This document shows positions 9,141-19,764 of a DNA stretch of 64,000 bases, piece by piece; position 1 is the first letter of the stretch; each line of letters opens with the position of its first letter. The position numbers were made by a program, and so were the translations under genes. Origin of the DNA: an uncultured Verrucomicrobiae bacterium (GTDB lineage Bacteria; Verrucomicrobiota; Verrucomicrobiia; Limisphaerales; AAA164-E04); NCBI GenBank assembly GCA_951813855.1, contig OX638380.1:1-64000 (forward strand), in the 5' to 3' direction. The notes under the pieces are model-generated. The model saw only the letters and a list, made by a program, of their open reading frames with translations. It was not told the DNA's origin and did not search any database.

Positions 9141-9553
9141 GAATGTTATGGTCTGGCGATCGGCTGACCCATAGTGGAGTTCATTGACCGTCGACGATTC
9201 CCAACTCCACCCATGGTACTGTAGTTGAAACTTTTAGTGTACCCTTGGCGCGTTCGATGCCATCGAAATTGGCGATCATGACGCCGCTCGGTTATTGCAG
9301 CGTCATCCCAACGCTCAACGACTGAATGTTCTTGGGGCTAAACACTGAAATGACCTGCTGAGAAGCTACAGATCCGTTCCCCAAATCTCAACCGAATCTT
9401 CTGTTCCAAGCAATCAATTTATAACAACGTTGCCCGTTGCGAATCGGTTAAAACACCTAGCTGACTTACCCTAATTTGTCCCCGGATAATGTAAAAAATC
9501 GTCTGAAATACCGTGGTTGATAACAAATGTGTTATGTATTTTAAAACAATTGT
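9141..9553. other. Intergenic stretch, no gene recognised
   Basis: This stretch lies between a broken transposase and the end of the restriction enzyme gene. I see no coding frame, RNA gene or clear terminator. Confidence 0.35.
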
Positions 9554-10258
9554 TCAAATATGGGGTTTCAAGAATTGTTGCAATCTGTCAATTGCACGAC
9601 CTAAATGTAACGGATCTAATTTCTTGTAATATTTAGGTTCGTGAATAGGTTGATTGACATTGCGTTCCCCTTCCAAAAGTGTTACGATGTTCAGGTTAAC
9701 TTCGGGAAAAAACGACATTAACGTATGGGATGAACTACTTCCGTGCTGAGGATCGATTCCAGGAAACGAGTAACTGCCGCCCAACTGACTCTCTAATTGA
9801 AATAAGCAGCATGTAACGTTTGGATAAAGCGTTCTTATCATGCGAAAATCTATTAATATTCGTTTTAACATCGCGTTTTCAGTATAAGATTTACACTCCA
9901 CAGCGATCACAAATTTTCTATCTACGAAAGCCTTTACATCAACTTTGGCATTATATTTGTATTCCTTGATTCGTTCATTGATAAAGTCACGTACTTCAGG
10001 ATGAAGCTTTTCTATGTAACCAGGTTGCAAAGGGATTTTAAAAATCTTTACATCGTCAAATGACAACCTGTTTAAATCGCCGCCAGCTTGAGACCATGCA
10101 ATTTTAATGGCGCCTTGCGCAATTTTTTCCACAAGTTTGCCTTTAGAGGAACGTAATAAACCACCTTCCTTCCGTCCTTCAAGGGCTGCGGCCTCCTTGG
10201 CATTATGCTGAGATAAAATCGTTTTCTCGTAAAGAGTTAATAGATCTGTAATGGTCAT
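9554..10258 (-). CDS. Putative type II restriction endonuclease, PD-(D/E)XK fold
   Basis: The protein has about 234 residues from ATG 10258 (MTITDLLTLYEKT). A TTG at 10288 would add ten residues and overlap the methyltransferase, but the ATG 11 bases after the methyltransferase stop is more natural. The probable catalytic core is KVDVKAF followed by FVIAVECKSY, the D...ExK arrangement of PD-(D/E)XK nucleases. It lies directly downstream of a DNA methyltransferase in the same direction, the usual pairing of a type II restriction-modification system. The enzyme would cleave unmethylated copies of the methylase site. I do not recognise its specificity, and the function rests on the motif and the neighbour. 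The base composition is visibly AT-richer than the housekeeping genes, consistent with acquisition by transfer. Confidence 0.7.
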   Translation of the reverse strand: MTITDLLTLYEKTILSQHNAKEAAALEGRKEGGLLRSSKGKLVEKIAQGAIKIAWSQAGGDLNRLSFDDVKIFKIPLQPGYIEKLHPEVRDFINERIKEYKYNAKVDVKAFVDRKFVIAVECKSYTENAMLKRILIDFRMIRTLYPNVTCCLFQLESQLGGSYSFPGIDPQHGSSSSHTLMSFFPEVNLNIVTLLEGERNVNQPIHEPKYYKKLDPLHLGRAIDRLQQFLKPHI

Positions 10259-10269
10259 GAGCTTGAAAA

Positions 10270-11433
10270 TCAAAGCAGAAAATTGCAATTTGCGTTGTTC
10301 AGTCGTTGCCTAGCTAAGTCACAATAGTCCGGAGAAATATCAATACCCAAGTATTTCCTCTTAATTCGTTGAGCAACAACACAGGCGGTACCAACACCCG
10401 CAAAAGGATCCAAAACTACATCGCCACAAAAACTAAAAAGCAACATAACCCGGCGAGCAAGTTCTTCTGGGAACATAGCGGGGTGTCCGTATGACTTCAT
10501 TTTTCTTTCTGGGGCTATCGACCATTTTGCTACAACCCAATTTTTAAAAGATTCAGCATCAATATCAGCGTTATCTGGAGTACCCTGTTTCTTGAGATTG
10601 CCTTTACAGAAAATCTCAAGGAATTCCCAAGTATACTTGAGGTATGGAGAGGCTGGACTCTTCCAACTCCCCCATGCGGTATATTTGCAATTGTAGTTAT
10701 TCTTTTCCCATAGAATTTCTCCTTTCCAAATGAGCCTCTGCTTCATAAAATAATTGGAGATGATGTGGTGACTTGGAATGTAATCTGAAAATAAAGGTTG
10801 AATGTTGATAACGATACGACCTCCAAATGCAAGAACGCGGATACACTCGCTGAAAATTAAGAATAATTTGTCAAAATAAGCTTCCCAGTTGGTCGCATCG
10901 TTGTTTGCTTGATATTCTAGTCCAAAATTATATGGCGGAGATGTGAATATAAGATCGACACAATTGTCGGGAAGATTTTTCAGCACCGCCTCGGAGTCCC
11001 CACAAATAATGGCATTGGAAAGTTTGTCTGGAATGATGTTGTTCGTAGCAGCGAAACTATGATCATTTGCGTAAAAGTGTTTGCCACGTCTTAAAATCTT
11101 ATCTTTACGTCCAATAACTTTGCGTTCTGCGTTATAGTCTACAAAGAGGCGTTTGCGACCATTAATCCCATACGATCGTATATTGTCAACTGCCGCTGGA
11201 ACCGCCTGCAGTGTGGACCTTGTTTCAGGATGTTCCTCAGTAATTTGGGCTACGGCAGTTTTCAGATCATCAATGCTGACTTCGCGGAGCCACAGGTGCA
11301 GTCGCGCGCCATCGCGTACGACATGGAAGTCGTCTGGATTAAACCTGCGGTTCAGATTTGCCAAAACTGGGTCGGTGAGTGGGGTAGCGTCGGCGTCCAC
11401 ACATACCTCTCGATATTTGTTGTTGACTATCAT
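10270..11433 (-). CDS. Site-specific DNA methyltransferase (beta-class, TSPPY motif)
   Basis: The protein has 387 residues and starts with ATG at 11433. The catalytic motif IV TSPPYNFG precedes the SAM-binding motif I DPFAGVGTA, followed by KYLGIDISPDYC. This order is the beta class of amino-methyltransferases (N6-adenine or N4-cytosine). The first 120 or so residues lie before the methylase core and are not recognised; they may help recognise the target. The enzyme protects host DNA at the site cut by the nuclease encoded immediately downstream. The DNA is AT-richer than the flanks. The target sequence cannot be read from the gene. Confidence 0.88.
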   Translation of the reverse strand: MIVNNKYREVCVDADATPLTDPVLANLNRRFNPDDFHVVRDGARLHLWLREVSIDDLKTAVAQITEEHPETRSTLQAVPAAVDNIRSYGINGRKRLFVDYNAERKVIGRKDKILRRGKHFYANDHSFAATNNIIPDKLSNAIICGDSEAVLKNLPDNCVDLIFTSPPYNFGLEYQANNDATNWEAYFDKLFLIFSECIRVLAFGGRIVINIQPLFSDYIPSHHIISNYFMKQRLIWKGEILWEKNNYNCKYTAWGSWKSPASPYLKYTWEFLEIFCKGNLKKQGTPDNADIDAESFKNWVVAKWSIAPERKMKSYGHPAMFPEELARRVMLLFSFCGDVVLDPFAGVGTACVVAQRIKRKYLGIDISPDYCDLARQRLNNANCNFLL

Positions 11434-12309
11434 AAACGTTAAAATGTGTATGTTTCAATTTCTAGCAAACCGATGGTATTCCCAGAAGCTGGCAAATCAT
11501 AACTGGGCGAGACCGCCTGGTGATTGGCAGCAATGGCGTAATAACACCGTGGCCACAGCATAACGGTATCTCTGTGAAAATCCATTCGTTCTGACAGATC
11601 CGTCAGTTTGCTTATGGCGAGATAATCCATTGCTTCCTATTTGTTTTCACACTTTGATCAACTCCGTCCATTCTCCACCTGTTTGATTGCATCCGGGCAA
11701 TCGTCTGAAAATCGCGCGACGTTGCTCTTAGGGAGTATAGTCGACCACCATCCGGCTCGTAAAGCAGAATCTTGCTCTTCATTCACTTTCGCATTCTGGC
11801 TTGCTTCGCCCATTTTCCGCTGACTGAACTCCCCCACACCTTCGCCCCATGAATCGAACGACGACACTCTGGGAAGTCTGCCTGTTCCCCGTCTACTGCG
11901 TCAAACATAATTCGTTGACCGGTCCATTTCGCAATCAAGTTTGCCGCTCTCGTCCTCACTTAACAGATCTTCGCCCGAGTCGCTATACGAAGAACCGACT
12001 GTCGACACCCCGAAAGGAAGGTCAGATTCCCTTCAATTCCGGCTAGCCAAAATTCGCTTCTCGTTCCTCTCCGTAGCCTAGCATGCCTAAATCGATTTAC
12101 CGTCGACAGACTTCCACTCGAGTGGCGTCCGGTGATTCGAACAGTGACATTTCTCACCCGACGGCAGCTGCGCTCGGCAAGAATCGAAGATAATTCCGGC
12201 GAAAACAGCCTGAGTCGGCGAACTCTCGAAAGCAAAAGCATTGGACGGCGCATTGAGGGAAAGTATCGTGAACGCCAAGAGGTTATTCTCTATCGACAAT
12301 ACGGATCGA
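11434..12309. other. Intergenic stretch, no gene recognised
   Basis: Several short frames exist on both strands, but none has coherent protein sequence or a plausible ribosome site. This stretch marks the transition from the AT-rich restriction-modification locus to the core region starting at mdh. Confidence 0.35.
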
Positions 12310-13308
12310 TCAGCTCCCGGGTAGGTGATCGGCGACTGATTCGCGTTCTTCCAATAATTCGGCCACGGTCCGATTAAGCTTCTGACGACCGAATTCATCC
12401 AACGGCAAATCAGTAACGACGCTGAGTCGGTCCTGCCGGACTCGAACCGGAAAGGAACTGACCAATCCTTCCGGAACTTCGTATTGTCCCTCGGAACGCA
12501 AACACACGCTATGCCAATCGTCTTCTGGAGTCGGCTCGATCAGGGATTGCACCGTATCGACCAAGGCGTTGGCGGCGCTGGCGGCGCTGGAAAGGCCTCG
12601 AGCCTGAATCACGGCCGCCCCCCGCTGCTGAACGGTCGTGATGAATTCGCCTTTCAACCATTGATGATCGTCAATCGCCTCGGTTACCGGCGCCCGGTTG
12701 ATTCGGGCGTTGGAAAAATCCGGAAATTGGGTTGCGGAATGATTGCCCCAAATAGTCATTTTCGTGACGTCGGCCACCGGCACGTTCGCCTTGTCGGCCA
12801 GTTGGTATTTGGCCCGATTTTCGTCCAAGCGGGTCATCGCGAACCAACGGTCCGCGGGAATGTCCGGAGCGTTTTCGGCAGCTATCAGGCAATTCGTGTT
12901 GCATGGATTGCCGACCACCACCGTTCGGACACCGCTGGCCGCGTTGTCTTGAATCGCCCTCCCTTGTTGCGTGAAAATCTTGCCGTTGATCCCCAATAAA
13001 TCCTTGCGCTCCATGCCCGCTTTCCGGGGCACGCTCCCCACCAGCAACGCCCAATCGGCTCCGGCGAATCCTCGCCGCAGCTCGGACGTGATCACCAATT
13101 CCTGAAGCAAGGGAAAGGCGCAATCGTTCAATTCCATGGCCACTCCCTCCAGGGCGTTCATCGCCGGTTCGATCTCGATCAATTGCAACCGCACCGGTCG
13201 ATTCGGCCCGAACATGGCTCCGGAAGCGATTCGAAATAACAGCGAGTAGCCGATTTGTCCGGCGGCGCCGGTAACCGCAATTCGGACGGCGGTGGAAGTT
13301 TCGTTCAT
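12310..13308 (-). CDS. mdh: Malate dehydrogenase
   Basis: The start is chosen at ATG 13308 ([12 protein letters not shown]), giving 332 residues, the normal size. The frame is open for 84 more codons upstream, but that part is not family-like. The NAD-binding loop is [11 protein letters not shown] (about 14-24), and the substrate-binding arginine region is [13 protein letters not shown] (about 93-105). The TRLDENRA segment carries the catalytic Asp and [11 protein letters not shown] the catalytic His (about 190). The enzyme interconverts malate and oxaloacetate with NAD(H) in the TCA cycle. It belongs to the MDH type-1/type-2 group related to cytosolic MDH. It is divergent from the FG-GAP protein gene with about 250 bases between them. 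Confidence 0.95.
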   Translation of the reverse strand: MNETSTAVRIAVTGAAGQIGYSLLFRIASGAMFGPNRPVRLQLIEIEPAMNALEGVAMELNDCAFPLLQELVITSELRRGFAGADWALLVGSVPRKAGMERKDLLGINGKIFTQQGRAIQDNAASGVRTVVVGNPCNTNCLIAAENAPDIPADRWFAMTRLDENRAKYQLADKANVPVADVTKMTIWGNHSATQFPDFSNARINRAPVTEAIDDHQWLKGEFITTVQQRGAAVIQARGLSSAASAANALVDTVQSLIEPTPEDDWHSVCLRSEGQYEVPEGLVSSFPVRVRQDRLSVVTDLPLDEFGRQKLNRTVAELLEERESVADHLPGS

Positions 13309-13562
13309 AACTATCGTTTCTATGGATCTTTCGATAACGGATAAAGTCGGTTTGCCAGTCGGCGAATTTCCGGCTATCGTCTCGGAGTCTGTCACAATAG
13401 CCGTCTCTTTCCCCGGAAAGGTCCGGACGAACCGAATGATACGTTGATCTGGATTAATCGTCAATTTCTTCCGACCATAACCGACAGGCGCCGCTTGGAA
13501 TCGGGCAACCCCGAAGTTCCTGACCTCGATTCCGGCAGCGACGCCGCCCGCAGGCCCCAACC

Positions 13563-14867
13563 ATGATGCGCACGGTCTTCAGTTTATTCGCCGCAACCCA
13601 GATAATCTCCGCCCAGGTCGAGGATTTCCGGTTTCACAGTTTTCAGAAAATCCAATTGACCGATCGGTTTTGGAGCGAAGGCGCTAACGCCGGAGATTTC
13701 AATCAGGACGGCAAAATGGACATCGTGGCCGGGCCGTATTGGTGGGAAGGCCCTGATTTCACCAAGCGCCATACCTATTACCCGGACACTCGTTCTTTTA
13801 AGCTCGAGCAGCCGGACGGGAGCGTCAAAATCATCCCCGGCTACCCCGGAGAACTCAGCGGCAAAAACGGTTATTCCGAAAATTTCCTGGCATTCGTCTA
13901 TGACTTCAATCGCGACGAGTGGGACGATATTCTCATCATGGGCTTTCCGGGACGGGAATCCTACTGGTACGAAAATCCTCGCGGGGCCGAAGGCTACTGG
14001 CCAGCCCATGTCGCCATCGAAGTCACCGACAACGAATCGCCGCACTTCGTCGATTTGACCGGCGACGGCCTGCCGGAGATCGTTTGCAATTCCGGAGGGT
14101 ATTTCGGGTTCGCTTCACCCGATTGGGAGGCCCCGACCAAGGTCTGGAAGTTCCGGCCCGTCACTCCCAAAGGAAAATGGTTTCGTTTCACCCACGGCAT
14201 GGGGGTCGGCGACGTCAACGGCGACGGCCGTCAGGACATTATGGAAAAGGACGGTTGGTGGGAACAGCCCCCTACCCTGGTCGGCGACCCGGTTTGGCAG
14301 TTTCATCCCCACCCCTTCAGTCCCGGCGGCGGTGGAGCGCAGATGTATGCCTATGACGTCGACGGCGACGGCGACAACGATGTAATCACCAGCCTGGCGG
14401 CTCACGGCTACGGACTGGCTTGGTACGAGAACATTCCGCATGAGGACCGAATTGAGTTCAAAGCGCATGTCTTCATGAATAAGGAGCCCGAGGAAAACCG
14501 ATACGGCGTCAAATTCTCCCAGATGCATGCCGTCGAACTATTCGATATCGATCGGGACGGACTCAAGGACATCGTGACCGGGAAACGATTTTGGGCGCAC
14601 GGCCCCAACGCCGACGCCGAACCCAACGCGCCTGCCGTACTCTACTGGTTCAAGCTCCGCCGCCATCAGGATTCGGTGGATTTCATTCCCTTTCTGATCG
14701 ACGACAATTCCGGAATCGGCACCCAGGTGTTGGCTAAAGACATCGACAACGACGACTTTCCGGAAATTATCGTGGGTAACAAGAAAGGCGTATTTGTCCA
14801 TCGCCACAAGGTGAAAACCATGTCGCGAAAACAATGGGATGCCGCTCGTCCGCAACCGCAGCGTTGA
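13563..14867 (+). CDS. Secreted FG-GAP/VCBS-repeat protein
   Basis: The protein has 434 residues with a short N-terminal signal peptide ([18 protein letters not shown]). The body carries repeated calcium-loop motifs of FG-GAP/VCBS repeats: [74 protein letters not shown] and [13 protein letters not shown]. Together these would form a seven-bladed propeller. Such proteins are common in Verrucomicrobiota and Planctomycetota, exported or surface-associated, and their ligands are mostly unknown. The C-terminus is basic with no sorting signal. The next gene begins about 20 bases after its stop, so the two could be cotranscribed. Confidence 0.85.
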   Translation: MMRTVFSLFAATQIISAQVEDFRFHSFQKIQLTDRFWSEGANAGDFNQDGKMDIVAGPYWWEGPDFTKRHTYYPDTRSFKLEQPDGSVKIIPGYPGELSGKNGYSENFLAFVYDFNRDEWDDILIMGFPGRESYWYENPRGAEGYWPAHVAIEVTDNESPHFVDLTGDGLPEIVCNSGGYFGFASPDWEAPTKVWKFRPVTPKGKWFRFTHGMGVGDVNGDGRQDIMEKDGWWEQPPTLVGDPVWQFHPHPFSPGGGGAQMYAYDVDGDGDNDVITSLAAHGYGLAWYENIPHEDRIEFKAHVFMNKEPEENRYGVKFSQMHAVELFDIDRDGLKDIVTGKRFWAHGPNADAEPNAPAVLYWFKLRRHQDSVDFIPFLIDDNSGIGTQVLAKDIDNDDFPEIIVGNKKGVFVHRHKVKTMSRKQWDAARPQPQR

Positions 14868-14886
14868 AGAAATCTCGCTAACCGAC

Positions 14887-17800
14887 ATGGCCGCGATGAG
14901 CCCTGCATCCAACTCAAAAACGCTTCCAAACGCCGGAACCAGTTCGACGACTAGCCTGCTGACTGCGTTAATCCTGTTATTCGCGAATGGCTTGGTTCGG
15001 GCCGAAGAACCCGCCGTCGATTGCCCGGGAAGCCCGTTAGACGGACGAACGGAAAAAGTGGTACAGGCGATAATCGCAGCGGTTGAGGGGGTGGACGATT
15101 GCCGGGATATCGCCGGCGAACATTTGGCCGGGATCACGCTGTTGGACCTTTCCGGGGTGGAACTGGAGTCCTTGCGCTCCAAGGACTTTGCCGGGCTTTC
15201 CCGGCTGGAAAAACTGGCCCTCCCGGGCAATCGCCTGACCGCATTGCCGCCCGGGTTGTTCGATGGCCTGATCAACCTGAAAAAACTGTTTCTGGATAAC
15301 AATTCCCTGAACGAGTTGGCTCCCGAAACGTTTCGCGATCTAACGGCTCTCCAGCAATTATGGCTGAACGGCAATCGACTCGAACGATTACCGGAAGGGC
15401 TGTTCGCCGGCCCGGTCGCGCTGGACATGCTCAATTTGACCGGCAATCGCTTGCTGACGCTGGAGACCCGTCCTTTCGCCGGATTAACCCGGTTGCGACG
15501 GCTCTGGCTCAACCACAATCTGTTGCCGGCCCTTGCCGCCGAATCGTTTCGCGACTTAGTGGCTCTGGAATCGCTTAATCTGGCCAACAACCGACTCGTC
15601 GCTCTGGAATCGGCTCCGTTCGCCGACCTGCGCGCATTGCGAACGCTGGAACTAAACCACAATCGGCTCGACCGCTTGACGGCCCTGTCGTTTCGAGGGC
15701 TCGGTGACCTGGAACGGCTCAACTTGGCCCATAATCGGCTGACAACTATACGGCGCGAAGCGCTGGACGAACTGCCGCGTTTGCGGGACCTGCAGTTGCA
15801 CGGCAATTCCTTGGCTCTGGAACTGAAATTCGATCGCACCCCTCGAACCCTGATGGAGGGCCAGGCGCTGAATTATCGGGTGACGCTGTTCTCCCGGCCG
15901 CCTTCCGAGGTCGGCGTCACGCCGTCGAGCGACCATCCGGAGATCGAGATCACGCCGTCCGAATTGATTTTTACCGCTGACAACTGGAATCAGCCGCAAA
16001 ACTTCACGGTCAAAACCGCCGTCGACCTGGATGCCGAAAACGAACGGGCGACGATTCGCCACCAGTTGGTTGCGGAAGCGAAGACCACGGACAGTCTGTT
16101 CGACTTGTCCGTAACCGTCGACGACACCTTCCCCTCGTTCATTGATCTGCCGGGCAACCCGTTGCACGGTCGAACCGAGGCGATCGCCAACGCGATCCTG
16201 ACGGCAATCCAGGGGGCGGACAGTTATTCGGAAATCACCGAGGAACGCCTGACTGCCCTCTCCGGTCTCAGCATCACCGACACCAATATTCATTTCCTCA
16301 AACCGGACGATCTGGCCGGGTTAACCGGACTGAAACACCTTTACATCGGCACTTCCCAAATTTCCGAATTGCCGCCGACCGTTTTTGACGATCTGAGCGA
16401 ACTCCAAGTGCTCACCATTACCTACAACCCGTTGACCGAATTGCCGCCGGATTTATTCGCCAAACTGGGCAATCTCACCTCGGTGCGGCTCTCGCGCAAC
16501 CGCCTGGCCCGGTTGCCGCCGGACCTGTTTCGCAACCTGAAAAAACTGAAGACTCTGGATGTCGCCTACAATCAACTGACCGAATGGCAGGCGGACTTGT
16601 TGCAAGGGCTCGACGGATTACAGCGGCTCAATCTCGGCAACAACCGTCTCACTTCTCTTCCTGAAGATTCGTTCCGGGAGTCGCCGGGCCTGCAGTATCT
16701 CACGCTCGACAAAAACCAGCTCGAAGTTATTCCGGAAGGCCTGTTCGACGGCCTGACCAAGTTGCAAACGCTCAGTCTGGAAAGCAATGCCTTGACCAGG
16801 CTCCCGAGTCGAGCCTTCGACCGCTTGTCCGACCTGAAGAGCATCGACCTCAACGGCAATCCGTTGCAACAAGAGTTACTGCACGATTCGTTCGTCCTTT
16901 CCCTCAACGAAGGCCACCAAACGACGTACACCGTTCGGCTGTTTTCGCCGCCCGAGCAACCGGTCATGATCGAACCGTTCAGCGATCTCGAGGAAGTGAC
17001 CGTGGAACCCGAGGTTTTGGCGTTCACCGCGGATAACTGGGATAGTCCGCAATTCGTCACGATTACCGCGGCGCTCGACGATAACGACGAAAAGGAAGTG
17101 GCTACGATTCGCTATCGGCGCCGGGACGAAGACCCGGCGAACGAATTCAGCACTTTCGTCACGGTCGCCGTTCAGGAACCCGAAACCCTCCTGGATTGTC
17201 CGGACAGCCTGTTGCACGGGCGAACCCGCAAGGTGGCCGAAGTGATCCTGAAGGCCATCGACGCCGTCGACGATTGCGCCGAAATCACCGCCGAACACCT
17301 GAATCAAATTAAATCCCTGAGCTTCGGCGGCACTGAATTGACGACGTTGAATTCCGGCGATTTCGCCGGCCTGACCTCGATGAGCACGTTGAACTTGAGC
17401 GGCAATTTCCTCTCCAAACTGCCGGCGGACATTTTCTCGGGACTGACCAATTTGAGTTATCTGACCTTGAACGAAAATCAGTTGAACCTCTTGCCGGCCG
17501 GAATTTTTACCAATCTGACCAAATTGAGGACTTTGAGCCTGAACAACAATCAACTCTCCCAACTTGATCGCGGCCTCTTCGAGGGCCTGAAGCAACTGAG
17601 CAGCTTGTCGTTGCAATACAATCGCCTGACCGCCATCCCGGGTAATTCCTTCGCATCCCTGAAGTCGTTGCGGACCTTGAATCTCATCTGGAACCAGTTG
17701 GAATCGATCGACTCCGAAAGCTTCTCCGGCCTGACCTCCCTGCGTTATCTCTACTTGGGCAACAATCGAATCAGCGCCCTCTCCCCGGACGCTTTCGAGG

Positions 17801-18468
17801 ATGTCGGAAATCTCAGTTATCTGACCCTGAACAACAACCGGTTGAGCGCATTGGAATCGGGGCAGTTCGATGCGCTCGGCACCATGCGTTCCCTGAATTT
17901 ATCCCATAACCGGCTGACCTCTCTGCCTCCCGACCTGTTTCGCTCCCTGCCCGAGCTGCAATACGTTAACCTGCAATTTAACCTCGAGCTCAAACGGGAA
18001 CTTCACCTCAATTACATCAGGCTCGCGACCGATGAAGGCGATACGGCCGAATACACCGCCCAGTTGTTTTCGCCGCCGGAAGCCGAAATCGTCGTCACGC
18101 CGACGACCGATCATCCTCGGCTGACTTTCGATCCGCCGATTTTTTCCTTCGACTCGGAAGACTGGAATCAACTCAAGAGTATCAAGGTGAAGATTCCGAA
18201 CGACGTCAACGACGCCGACGAAAAAATCCTGGTTCGCCATCGTTTGAAAATCGCCGGAACTTCGTTCTACAGTTCCGTAAACCTCCAGATTCAAATTCGG
18301 GATCTGGACCCGTTGCGGAACGAGTGCGTGAACCGGACGCTTCAGAGCGGCCGGTTGCCCGGCAAAGTCCTGGATGTCGTCTCGAAGCCGGGCGAACGCG
18401 AAAACGTGGCGGTTCAAGGCGACCGGCGTCCCGCTCAATCGAAAGCGAACCACCAACTCTTCAGATAA
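14887..18468 (+). CDS. Large secreted leucine-rich-repeat protein with three repeat modules
   Basis: The start is put at ATG 14887 (MAAMSPASN), after the previous gene's stop; the frame itself extends to 14839. The signal peptide ends near LVRAEEP. About 1190 residues form three copies of one module. Each has a short cap (DCPGSPLDGRTEKVVQAI type), six to eleven 24-residue leucine-rich repeats (LxxLxLxxNxLxxLPxxxFxxL), and a beta-sandwich-like segment with FTADNW. The cap cysteines are lost in module 2 (DLPGNPLHGR). The tail after the third sandwich (from about 18300) is unlike the rest and overlaps the converging methyltransferase gene by 34 bases. The protein is probably a surface adhesin or recognition protein; the ligand is unknown. 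Confidence 0.85.
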   Translation: MAAMSPASNSKTLPNAGTSSTTSLLTALILLFANGLVRAEEPAVDCPGSPLDGRTEKVVQAIIAAVEGVDDCRDIAGEHLAGITLLDLSGVELESLRSKDFAGLSRLEKLALPGNRLTALPPGLFDGLINLKKLFLDNNSLNELAPETFRDLTALQQLWLNGNRLERLPEGLFAGPVALDMLNLTGNRLLTLETRPFAGLTRLRRLWLNHNLLPALAAESFRDLVALESLNLANNRLVALESAPFADLRALRTLELNHNRLDRLTALSFRGLGDLERLNLAHNRLTTIRREALDELPRLRDLQLHGNSLALELKFDRTPRTLMEGQALNYRVTLFSRPPSEVGVTPSSDHPEIEITPSELIFTADNWNQPQNFTVKTAVDLDAENERATIRHQLVAEAKTTDSLFDLSVTVDDTFPSFIDLPGNPLHGRTEAIANAILTAIQGADSYSEITEERLTALSGLSITDTNIHFLKPDDLAGLTGLKHLYIGTSQISELPPTVFDDLSELQVLTITYNPLTELPPDLFAKLGNLTSVRLSRNRLARLPPDLFRNLKKLKTLDVAYNQLTEWQADLLQGLDGLQRLNLGNNRLTSLPEDSFRESPGLQYLTLDKNQLEVIPEGLFDGLTKLQTLSLESNALTRLPSRAFDRLSDLKSIDLNGNPLQQELLHDSFVLSLNEGHQTTYTVRLFSPPEQPVMIEPFSDLEEVTVEPEVLAFTADNWDSPQFVTITAALDDNDEKEVATIRYRRRDEDPANEFSTFVTVAVQEPETLLDCPDSLLHGRTRKVAEVILKAIDAVDDCAEITAEHLNQIKSLSFGGTELTTLNSGDFAGLTSMSTLNLSGNFLSKLPADIFSGLTNLSYLTLNENQLNLLPAGIFTNLTKLRTLSLNNNQLSQLDRGLFEGLKQLSSLSLQYNRLTAIPGNSFASLKSLRTLNLIWNQLESIDSESFSGLTSLRYLYLGNNRISALSPDAFEDVGNLSYLTLNNNRLSALESGQFDALGTMRSLNLSHNRLTSLPPDLFRSLPELQYVNLQFNLELKRELHLNYIRLATDEGDTAEYTAQLFSPPEAEIVVTPTTDHPRLTFDPPIFSFDSEDWNQLKSIKVKIPNDVNDADEKILVRHRLKIAGTSFYSSVNLQIQIRDLDPLRNECVNRTLQSGRLPGKVLDVVSKPGERENVAVQGDRRPAQSKANHQLFR

Positions 18469-19763
18469 CGGCGTCCCTGATCGTCCGGAGGATAATCCCA
18501 AGGTTGGGTAACGAATAAACGGCGGACGATCCGTCTTCCCGTTCGAGCGACGGCTTGTTCCAACGATCGGGTGAAGGCGGCCGGCGACCAAGCGGCGCGG
18601 TTGCTGGCCACGAGCATCCGCCCTCCGGGCGTCAGCAGTTCGACCGCTTGCCGCGCCAGTTCGGGCAAATCCCGTTCCACCCGGAAAACGCCGCTCTCCC
18701 GGGAACGGGAAAAAGTCGGAGGATCCAGCACGATCGCTTCGAAGCGGTTCTTACGTTTCCGAAAACGCCGGATCCAGCCGAAGATGTCCCCATGAAGAAA
18801 TTCGTGAGGCTCCAGCGGCAATCCGTTGGCCGCGAAGTTCCGCCGGCCCCAATCCAGATACTTCCGGGATAAATCGACGTTGACGGTCCGGGCCCCCGCC
18901 GCCGCCGCGCCAACCGAAAAACTGCAGGTGTAGGCGAAGGCGTTCAGCAACCGAGGCGGGGCGGCGTCGTTCGGAGCGAAAGCCGGGAAACCCGGAGCGA
19001 GACGATTCTGCAACAGGCGAAGCCGATTCTCCCGTTGATCGGGAAAAAACCCATACGACCGCCCCTCCGACAACCCGACCAAATAGGTTATCCCCGATTC
19101 CCGAACCGGATAATCGTCCGGCATGGCGGAGCCGAATAAATGATGCCAGTCTCGTCGCTCCCCGAGCGTTGCCTCTTCTTTGGGAGCCGTCACTCTCCAG
19201 TAACAACCCGAGCGGTTCATCCGTTCGGCACAGGCCGCCAACCATTCCAGTTCCGACGCCTTCGGCGACCGGTCGAATGAACCGAGCGCGTAATCGCCCA
19301 AACGCTCGACGACCGGGCGAGCGCCTCTCGAGCGATCCCCGCCAAGACAACGATGAATTACGGTATCCTTCGGATCCAACCAAACCGGCATGAGGCGATG
19401 CCCCGGCACCGGAGGAGCCAATGACAATTCGCCCCCGAGCAACGAATGACTTAACTTCCAGCCGGCGTTATTTTTCTCGGCCCGCAAGGGCTCGGTCGCC
19501 GCGGACGCCTGAACGCCGTACGGCACCAGGACGAGTTGCCGCCCAGGCCCGGCGGCGGTTCGACATGCTTCGGGAGCGGTACCGGGAAAATACCGGCGTA
19601 ACAGCCACTCCGTAAAACTTTCCGCTCCATACGGCGATTCCGGGATCAACGGAGCGGAGTCCGGTTGCTCGAACAAACAGCAGAACTCGTTGCGATGCCA
19701 GAGCAACGAATCGGGCAAGACCGGAACGAGCCCCGGCGCCGGAGCTGCGGCGCCCTTTGCCAT
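18435..19763 (-). CDS. Class I SAM-dependent methyltransferase, RlmI-like
   Basis: The protein has 442 residues. The C-terminal half is a Rossmann methyltransferase: LNAFAYTCSFSVGAAAAGA (SAM-binding), NVDLSRKYLDWGRRNF, and the catalytic VLDPPTFSRS motif typical of the 23S rRNA m5C methyltransferases RlmI/RlmK and relatives. The N-terminal half is less conserved and lacks a clear PUA domain. The likely role is RNA base methylation, though the exact target is uncertain. The 3' end overlaps the convergent LRR gene by 34 bases. It begins one base before the end of the CAAX protease gene and probably belongs to the same minus-strand transcription unit as rlmN. Confidence 0.75.
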   Translation of the reverse strand: MAKGAAAPAPGLVPVLPDSLLWHRNEFCCLFEQPDSAPLIPESPYGAESFTEWLLRRYFPGTAPEACRTAAGPGRQLVLVPYGVQASAATEPLRAEKNNAGWKLSHSLLGGELSLAPPVPGHRLMPVWLDPKDTVIHRCLGGDRSRGARPVVERLGDYALGSFDRSPKASELEWLAACAERMNRSGCYWRVTAPKEEATLGERRDWHHLFGSAMPDDYPVRESGITYLVGLSEGRSYGFFPDQRENRLRLLQNRLAPGFPAFAPNDAAPPRLLNAFAYTCSFSVGAAAAGARTVNVDLSRKYLDWGRRNFAANGLPLEPHEFLHGDIFGWIRRFRKRKNRFEAIVLDPPTFSRSRESGVFRVERDLPELARQAVELLTPGGRMLVASNRAAWSPAAFTRSLEQAVARTGRRIVRRLFVTQPWDYPPDDQGRRYLKSWWFAFD

Positions 19764-19764
19764 C

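Noticed and set aside
13309..13560. Longer malate dehydrogenase start at 13560
   Set aside because: The extra 84 residues have no match to the family, which begins next to the NAD-binding loop.
15652..16293. Antisense frames over the LRR gene (also 16876-17616 and 17899-18591)
   Set aside because: The repeated LRR codons create long open frames on the opposite strand; none has a recognisable domain.
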